A stretch of 10,133 bases of DNA from Coriobacteriia bacterium (lineage in GTDB: Bacteria > Actinomycetota > Coriobacteriia > Anaerosomatales > Anaerosomataceae), in contig JAFGUS010000189.1 of NCBI GenBank assembly GCA_016938395.1, positions 1-10,133 on the forward strand, in the 5' to 3' direction. Made by a program: the position numbers and the translations under genes. Below the pieces are notes generated by a model. The model was not told the origin of the DNA. It did not search any database and worked only from the letters and a program-made list of their open reading frames with translations. Shown one piece after another: positions 5,326 to 10,133 of the stretch (positions are counted from its first letter, which is position 1; each line of letters opens with the position of its first letter).

Positions 5326-7977
5326 ATGTCCGAGCGCACCATCGCCGTCATCGACGGCAACAGCCTGCTGCACCGTGCCTTCCACGGCCTGCCGCCGACG
5401 ATGACCGCCCCTGACGGTCGCCCCACGAACGCCGTCTTCGGCTTCACCACGATGCTCTTCAAGCTGGTGACTGACCTTGCGCCGGACGGCGTCGTCGTTG
5501 CGTTCGATCGCGGCAAACCGGCGTTCCGCATCGAGGCGCTCGCGCAGTACAAGGTGCAGCGGCCGCCCACCGACCCCGACCTCAAGGTGCAGTTCCCGAT
5601 GGTGAAGGAGCTGCTCGGCGCACTCGGCGTGCCGATCGTCGAGCTCGAGGGGTGGGAGGGTGACGACATACTCGGCACGCTTGCGGAGCGGGCCTCGGCC
5701 GAGGGGATGCGCGTGCTGCTCGTGACCGGCGACAAGGACGCGCTCCAGCTCGTGAGCGACCAGGTGAGCGTTGTCAGCACCAAGAAGGGCATCACCGACA
5801 TCGTCGTCTACGACCGCGATGCGGTCATCGAGCGTTACGGCGTTGCCCCCGAGCAGGTGGCGGACTTCCTCGGCCTCAAGGGCGACAGCTCGGACAACAT
5901 ACCCGGCGTGCCGGGCGTGGGGGAGAAGACCGCCGCGAAGCTCCTTCAGGAGTACGGGACGCTCGACGCGGTGCTCGAGCATGCAGCCGAGGTGAAGGGC
6001 AAACTGGGCGAGAACCTGCGCGAGCATACCGAGGCCGCCCGGGCGAGCCGGCTCGTGGCCACCATCCGGCGTGACGTGCCCCTCGAGGTCGACCTCGACG
6101 CGATCGAGTGGGGCCTCTGGGACGATGCCGAGGCGCTCGGCGCCCTCTCGGCGCTCTCGTTCACGTCACTCATACCGCGGCTGCGGGCGATGCGCGGAGC
6201 GGTTGCGCCCCCCGGCGTGGTTCCCGAGACCGCCGCCGTCGAGACCGCATGGCGGCGCATCGAGCGGAGCGACGCCGAGGCGTGGGTGGACACGCTCGTG
6301 ACCGGCGCACCAGCGACCCACGTGGGAGTCGCGCTCGGCGACGGGGACGAGACGTGCCTCTTCCCGGAGGAACGCGTGCTGGCCCTCGCGTCGGGAGGGA
6401 CCGTGGCGCTGATGCGCGGTGCTTCAGCCGAGCGCGCGTGGGGGCGCGTGTTGGACTCGTGCCGCGTGAGCGCCAGTGACGTCAAGGCGCTCATGGAGGG
6501 CTTCTGTCCGCCGGGGCGTGCCGGAAGCGAGGCGCATGAGGCCGCCGCGGACGCTGCATACGCGGCCGACCCCGCTCACCTGTTCGACTGCGGGATCGCC
6601 GGGTACCTGCTCGCCTCGAACAAGTCGGACTACGGGCTGGCCGCGCTTGCCGCCGAGCACCTCGGGCGCAGTCTCGAGCCGGGCGACCCGGGCGAGGAGG
6701 CCCGCGCTGCGGCAGAACTCGCGCCGGTGCTCGGCGATGCGCTCGGAAAGTGGGGCGCCACACCCTGCTTCGAGACCATCGAGATGCCACTCGTGCCGGT
6801 GCTCGTGCGGATGGAGCGGGTGGGTGTGGGCATCGACCGCGACGTGCTCGCCGCGCTCTCGGCCGAGACCCACGCGCAGATCGAGGCGCTCATCGGCGAG
6901 ATCCACGAGCTCGCGGGCTGCGAGTTCACCATCGACTCGCCCAAGCAGCTCGGCGAGGTGCTCTTCGACAAGCTCGGCCTGCCCGCGGGCAAGCGCACCA
7001 AGACGGGCTTTTCCACCGACGCGAGCGTGCTCGCGGACCTGGCTGCGCTGCACCCGATCGCGGGCAAGATCGTCGCCTACCGGGAGCTCACCAAGCTCAC
7101 GTCGACCTACATCGACGCGCTGCCGCGCCTCGTTGGCGAGGACGGACGGCTGCACACGACGTTCAACCAGACGGTGGCGGCCACCGGACGCCTCTCGAGC
7201 AGCAGTCCCAACCTCCAGAACATCCCCGTGCGCACCGAACTCGGCCGCCGGATACGCGCGGCGTTCGTGCCGGCACGCGCAGGCGACCTCATCGTCGGCG
7301 CCGACTACTCGCAGATCGAGCTGCGCATCCTCGCTCACCTCTCGGAAGACGCGGGACTCATCGAGGCGTTCACGTCGGGGGCGGATTTCCACGCTGCCAC
7401 CGCAGCGCGCGTCTTCGGCGTCGAACCCGACGCTGTGGACCCCGAGATGCGCCGCAAGGCGAAGGCCGTCAACTTCGGCATCGTGTACGGGATCTCCTCG
7501 CACGGCCTCTCGGAGTCGCTCGGCGTGGGGTATGCCGAGGCGCAGGCCACCATCGACCGCTACTTCGCCGCGTACCCCCGCGTTCGGGCGTACCTCGACG
7601 AGACGGTCGCCGAAGCGCACAAGACGGGCTATGCCGAGACCCTCTACGGGCGCAGGCGTCCGATTCCGGAGCTCAAGAGCAGCAACTGGAACCTGCGCTC
7701 CTTTGGCGAGCGCACGGCGATGAACCACCCGATGCAGGGTACGGCCGCCGACCTCATGAAGCTCGCGATGATCGAGGTGGACCGCCGTTTGCGCGCCGAG
7801 CACCTGGCGAGCCGGATGGTGCTCCAGGTCCACGACGAACTCGTCTTCGAAGCGCCGGCAGACGAGCTCGAAGCGCTCACGGTGCTGGTGCGCGAGGCGA
7901 TGTCGGGGGTGGCCGAGCTGCGCGTGCCGCTCGAGGTGAGCGTGGGTTCGGGCACGGACTGGGCGAGCGCGAAGTAG
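5326..7977 (+). CDS. polA: DNA polymerase I
   Basis: The 883-residue enzyme removes primers and fills gaps in lagging-strand synthesis and repair. Residues 1-290 are the 5'-nuclease: Asp10 (AVIDGNSLLHRAF), Asp61 (VVAFDRGKP), the acidic cluster Glu111, Asp113, Asp114, GDKDALQL (135-142), GLKGDSSDNIPGVPGVGEKT (183-202, metal-binding Asp187 and Asp190 plus the helix-hairpin-helix). Residues about 305-470 match the proofreading domain in position, but the DxE, NxxxD and YxxxD exonuclease motifs are not recognisable, so 3'-5' exonuclease activity is probably absent, as in mycobacterial PolA. Residues 480-883 are the polymerase: motif A DYSQIELR (Asp660), motif B RRKAKAVNFGIVYG (Arg709, Lys713, Phe717, Tyr721) and motif C VHDE (Asp837). 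AGGAAGG (5310-5316) is 9 bases before the ATG. rpsA and coaE follow as in Mycobacterium. Confidence 0.98.
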   Translation: MSERTIAVIDGNSLLHRAFHGLPPTMTAPDGRPTNAVFGFTTMLFKLVTDLAPDGVVVAFDRGKPAFRIEALAQYKVQRPPTDPDLKVQFPMVKELLGALGVPIVELEGWEGDDILGTLAERASAEGMRVLLVTGDKDALQLVSDQVSVVSTKKGITDIVVYDRDAVIERYGVAPEQVADFLGLKGDSSDNIPGVPGVGEKTAAKLLQEYGTLDAVLEHAAEVKGKLGENLREHTEAARASRLVATIRRDVPLEVDLDAIEWGLWDDAEALGALSALSFTSLIPRLRAMRGAVAPPGVVPETAAVETAWRRIERSDAEAWVDTLVTGAPATHVGVALGDGDETCLFPEERVLALASGGTVALMRGASAERAWGRVLDSCRVSASDVKALMEGFCPPGRAGSEAHEAAADAAYAADPAHLFDCGIAGYLLASNKSDYGLAALAAEHLGRSLEPGDPGEEARAAAELAPVLGDALGKWGATPCFETIEMPLVPVLVRMERVGVGIDRDVLAALSAETHAQIEALIGEIHELAGCEFTIDSPKQLGEVLFDKLGLPAGKRTKTGFSTDASVLADLAALHPIAGKIVAYRELTKLTSTYIDALPRLVGEDGRLHTTFNQTVAATGRLSSSSPNLQNIPVRTELGRRIRAAFVPARAGDLIVGADYSQIELRILAHLSEDAGLIEAFTSGADFHAATAARVFGVEPDAVDPEMRRKAKAVNFGIVYGISSHGLSESLGVGYAEAQATIDRYFAAYPRVRAYLDETVAEAHKTGYAETLYGRRRPIPELKSSNWNLRSFGERTAMNHPMQGTAADLMKLAMIEVDRRLRAEHLASRMVLQVHDELVFEAPADELEALTVLVREAMSGVAELRVPLEVSVGSGTDWASAK

Positions 7978-8014
7978 CTCGGGGGGCGGCGCGTGGGATG
8001 CTCGGCGGGTCGGT

Positions 8015-8035
8015 CGCCCCGGCGTTCACGGGGCG
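8015..8035 (+). terminator. Hairpin after polA, possible terminator
   Basis: CGCCCCG (8015-8021) pairs with CGGGGCG (8029-8035) around a 7-base loop, 37 bases after the polA stop. It has no T-run. A second hairpin, CTGTCG/CGACAG at 8048-8053 and 8058-8063 with a CCTC loop, is followed by GCCTTTCT and is a better match in its tail but has only a 6-bp stem. Either or both may end polA transcription before the rpsA promoter. Confidence 0.4.
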
Positions 8036-8070
8036 CGGGTCTGCCGACTGTCGCCTCCGACAGGCCTTTC

Positions 8071-8079
8071 TGGTACTAT
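8071..8079 (+). promoter_or_regulatory. Candidate extended -10 promoter for rpsA
   Basis: TGGTACTAT reads as an extended -10 element (TG-n followed by TACTAT, four of six matches to TATAAT). No clear -35 box is seen, which is tolerated with extended -10 promoters. A start near 8086 would give a leader of about 120 bases if translation begins at 8206. Confidence 0.4.
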
Positions 8080-8088
8080 CTGAGGGCT

Positions 8089-8104
8089 GCGCGCGGCCGC
8101 GCGC
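8089..8104. repeat. 16-bp perfect palindrome in the rpsA leader
   Basis: The bases GCGCGCGGCCGCGCGC are their own reverse complement. The site sits just downstream of the candidate rpsA -10 box, near or just after the expected transcription start, so it could be an operator or a leader structure. In such GC-rich DNA an alternating GC run of this kind may also be chance. Confidence 0.4.
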
Positions 8105-8205
8105 GGTAGGAATGTAGGCCCCCGAGAGACATGTACGGACAGCAGTCGACCGAGACGATGTACGTGGCATTCGGGGCCCCGGGAACGAAGGAAGGGGCCA
8201 CCACA

Positions 8206-9648
8206 GTGGTAGAAGAGAACGGCTATGTGATCCAGGACGATCACGAGTACACCGACGAAGAGATGCATGCACTGATCGACGGCACCATCACCGATTTTGA
8301 CGACGGTGATCTGGTGACCGGGACGGTAGTCCAAGTCGAGCGTGACGAGGTTCTGCTCGACATCGGCTACAAGTCCGAAGGTGTCATCCCGGCCCGTGAG
8401 CTCTCGATCCGCAAGGACGCCAATCCGGCGGACATCGTCCAGCTGGGCGATGAGATCGAGGCCCTCGTTCTCCAGAAGGAGGACAAGGACGGCCGACTCA
8501 TCCTCTCCAAGAAGCGCGCCGCGTACGAGCGCGCCTGGAACGATATCGAGAAGAAGTTCGAGAGCGGCGAGAACGTCACCGGTGAGGTCATCGAGGTCGT
8601 CAAGGGCGGTCTCATCCTGGACATCGGCCTGCGCGGCTTCCTGCCCGCCTCGCTCGTGGACCTTCGCCGCGTGAAGGACCTGCACATGTTCCTCGGCGAC
8701 CGCCTCGAGGCGCGGGTCATCGAGATGGACCGCAACCGCAACAACGTCGTGCTCTCCCGCCGCGTGGTGCTCGAAGAGGACCGCAAGCAGGAGCGCCAGG
8801 ACATCCTGAACAAGCTCGTGAAGGGCATGATCCTTCCCGGCACCGTCTCCTCGATCGTGGACTTCGGCGCGTTCGTGGACCTCGGCGGCATCGACGGACT
8901 CGTGCACATCTCCGAGCTTTCCTGGAGCCACGTCAACCACCCGTCCGAGGTCGTCGCCGTCGGCGACAAGGTCGAGGTCCAGGTGCTCGACGTGGACATG
9001 ACGCGCGAGCGCATCTCGCTCGGCCTCAAGCAGACGCAGGACGATCCGTGGAAGCAGCTTGTCAAGGACTTCCAGGTGGGCGTAATCGCCGACGGTACCG
9101 TGACCAAGATCGTGCCGTTCGGCGCGTTCGTTGAGATCGGCAATAACGTCGAGGGTCTCGTGCACATCTCCGAGATGGCCCGCGGGCACGTTGAGAAGCC
9201 CGAGGACGTCGTGGCGGTGGGCGATCAGATCAAGGTCAAGATAATGGACGTCGATCTCGAGCGCCGCCGGATCTCGCTTTCGATCCGGGCGGCCAACGAG
9301 GAGCTCGGCCTGCCGGACGCCGTCCCCGCCGATGATGAGGACGAGGACGAGGCTGACGAGGCCGTCGACGCCGTTGAGGCCGACGAGGTAGCCGAGATCG
9401 ACGAGCCCGCCGAGGTAGCCGAGACCGACGAGCCCGCCGAGGTAGCCGAGACCGACGAGCCCGCCGAGGAAGCCGCCGAAGATGTCGCTGAGGAAGTCGC
9501 AGAGGTCGCGGACGAGCCCGTTGACGAAGCCGTTGAGGTCGCCGAAGAGCCGGCCGAGATCGCCGAGGCCGTCGAGGAGTCCCTCGAAGAGGCCGCTGAG
9601 GCCACCGACGAGCCTGCCGACGAGGACAGCGAGTCTGACGAGGCCTAG
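8206..9648 (+). CDS. rpsA: 30S ribosomal protein S1
   Basis: S1 binds the 30S subunit and mRNA leaders to aid initiation. The 480-residue product has four S1 (OB-fold) domains at about 33-104, 121-188, 206-275 and 292-363. DEVLLDIGYKSEGVIPAREL, GGLILDIGLRGFLPASLVDL, VDFGAFVDLGGIDGLVHISE and VPFGAFVEI...EGLVHISE mark them and closely match actinobacterial S1. After Arg361 comes a 119-residue tail made mostly of Glu, Asp, Ala, Val and Pro with no Lys, Arg or aromatic residue. The GTG at 8206 is chosen because AGGAAGGGG (8189-8197) is 8 bases upstream and the following residues begin the usual S1 N-terminus. ATG codons at 8131 and 8158 are in frame and would add 25 or 16 residues, but have weaker ribosome sites. 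coaE follows in the same direction. Confidence 0.96.
   Translation: MVEENGYVIQDDHEYTDEEMHALIDGTITDFDDGDLVTGTVVQVERDEVLLDIGYKSEGVIPARELSIRKDANPADIVQLGDEIEALVLQKEDKDGRLILSKKRAAYERAWNDIEKKFESGENVTGEVIEVVKGGLILDIGLRGFLPASLVDLRRVKDLHMFLGDRLEARVIEMDRNRNNVVLSRRVVLEEDRKQERQDILNKLVKGMILPGTVSSIVDFGAFVDLGGIDGLVHISELSWSHVNHPSEVVAVGDKVEVQVLDVDMTRERISLGLKQTQDDPWKQLVKDFQVGVIADGTVTKIVPFGAFVEIGNNVEGLVHISEMARGHVEKPEDVVAVGDQIKVKIMDVDLERRRISLSIRAANEELGLPDAVPADDEDEDEADEAVDAVEADEVAEIDEPAEVAETDEPAEVAETDEPAEEAAEDVAEEVAEVADEPVDEAVEVAEEPAEIAEAVEESLEEAAEATDEPADEDSESDEA
9385..9465 (+). repeat. Three 27-bp tandem repeats inside the rpsA acidic tail
   Basis: The units at 9385-9411, 9412-9438 and 9439-9465 encode EVAEIDEPA, EVAETDEPA and EVAETDEPA. 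They differ by a single base (ATC against ACC in the first unit); a partial fourth copy follows. Because the unit is a multiple of three, copy-number change would keep the frame and only change tail length. Confidence 0.9.
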
Positions 9649-9679
9649 AGCCGACACCGCAGGAGATTCTAACCGGGGC

Positions 9680-9711
9680 CGGGGCCGTCGCGAGAGCGCG
9701 GACCGGCCCCG
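9680..9711 (+). terminator. Hairpin between rpsA and coaE
   Basis: CGGGGCCG (9680-9687) pairs with CGGCCCCG (9704-9711), and inside it CGCG (9689-9692) pairs with CGCG (9697-9700) around an AGAG loop. No T-run follows, and the coaE ribosome site begins 8 bases later, so this is more likely an attenuating or mRNA-stabilising structure than a complete terminator. Confidence 0.45.
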
Positions 9712-9729
9712 ACTCATCAGGAGGTCGTG

Positions 9730-10133
9730 ATGTACGTTCTGGCTGTGACCGGCGGGCTGGGTGCCGGAAAATCGGTGGCCGCGTCGGTGTTCGGCGCCCG
9801 GGGTGCCGTCGTCATCGACACCGACGACGTGGCCAAGACGCTGCTCGACGAGGTTCCCTCGGTACGTGAGCGGGTCGTCACCGCGTTCGGCGAGCCGGTC
9901 GCGCTTCCCGATGGCCGTATCGACCGCGCCGCGCTCGCTGAGGCCGCGTTCGCCACGCCCGAGGCGGCAGCGACCCTCGCCGGGATCGTGCACCCCGCGG
10001 TGCTCGCGGCTGTGGCGGGAGCGCTCGATACTCTCGTGCTTCAGGAGGTGCCGCCCGCGGTCGTCGTCCTGGTCATCCCGCTGCTTGCCGAGGCGCCGCT
10101 GTTCCTCGAGCTTGTCGACGCGGTTCTCGCGAT
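9730..10133 (+). CDS. coaE: Dephospho-CoA kinase, 3' end outside window
   Basis: The first 134 codons are visible and the frame stays open to the last base. CoaE phosphorylates the ribose 3'-hydroxyl of dephospho-CoA with ATP, the last step of coenzyme A synthesis, in the cytoplasm. The Walker A loop is TGGLGAGKS (residues 8-16), close to the family's TGGIGSGKS. VIDTDDVAKTLL (28-39) carries the conserved aspartate segment, GRIDRAALAE and a HPAV motif follow, and IPLLAEA corresponds to the conserved PLLFE segment. AGGAGG (9719-9724) is 5 bases before the ATG, which favours it over the GTG three bases earlier. Mycobacterial CoaE carries an extra C-terminal GrpB-like (UPF0157) domain; whether this one does cannot be seen. 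Following rpsA is the usual actinobacterial arrangement. Confidence 0.95.
   Translation, partial: MYVLAVTGGLGAGKSVAASVFGARGAVVIDTDDVAKTLLDEVPSVRERVVTAFGEPVALPDGRIDRAALAEAAFATPEAAATLAGIVHPAVLAAVAGALDTLVLQEVPPAVVVLVIPLLAEAPLFLELVDAVLA

Noticed and set aside
6424..7833. Long frames on both strands within polA (also 6476-7723 and 6750-8117 on the plus strand)
   Set aside because: They are off-frame readings of the polymerase gene with Arg/Ser/Ala-rich translations and no domain.
8112..8117. ATG followed directly by TAG behind TAGGA in the rpsA leader, a possible minimal start-stop regulatory frame
   Set aside because: One occurrence with a partial ribosome site is easily chance, and nothing else supports it.
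9385..9465. Short tandem repeat considered as a CRISPR-like or mobile-element repeat
   Set aside because: The units are contiguous without spacers and encode an in-frame peptide repeat of S1.
8026..9993. A 655-codon minus-strand frame opposite rpsA and coaE, with Gly/Leu-rich repeats that look like a repeat protein
   Set aside because: The repeats are the complement of the acidic-tail tandem repeat of S1; no ribosome site or known domain supports it.

Overview
The window is high-GC bacterial chromosome with strong GC bias at third codon positions. It fits Actinomycetota. The main evidence is the order polA - rpsA - coaE, the same as in Mycobacterium. S1 also has the four-domain actinobacterial form, and an OmpR-type regulator resembling actinobacterial GlnR follows glnA. 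A glutamate synthase split into single-domain proteins, the archaeal or anaerobe style, points away from Streptomyces-like aerobes and perhaps towards an anaerobic or deep-branching class such as Coriobacteriia. That last placement is inference.

Left part (1-4429), nitrogen assimilation. The window opens inside a stand-alone FMN/iron-sulfur glutamate synthase subunit. It is followed 16 bases later by a stand-alone GXGXG subunit, and the unit ends at a strong hairpin. A convergent GNAT acetyltransferase comes next. Divergent from it is glnA, a type I-alpha glutamine synthetase. Behind glnA, after two tandem hairpins, lies a GlnR-like orphan response regulator whose receiver domain has lost phosphorylation residues. 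The glnA upstream region carries 5-bp elements in exact 11-bp register that resemble GlnR half-sites. Glutamine synthetase, glutamate synthase and their probable regulator therefore sit together.

Middle (4441-5290). Two minus-strand genes, a small single-span membrane protein and a class I SAM-dependent methyltransferase, are separated by one base and are probably translationally coupled.

Right part (5326-10133), core information processing. polA encodes a DNA polymerase I with active-looking 5'-nuclease and polymerase domains and a degenerate proofreading domain. rpsA encodes S1 with four S1 domains and a 119-residue acidic tail that contains a 27-bp tandem repeat. coaE (dephospho-CoA kinase) runs off the right edge.

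There is no mobile element, CRISPR array, tRNA or rRNA that I can support, and no gene-free stretch above 300 bases. I do not see a clearly new system. The best leads are the phased operator before glnA with the linked GlnR-like gene, the S1 acidic tail, and the coupled small membrane protein/methyltransferase pair.
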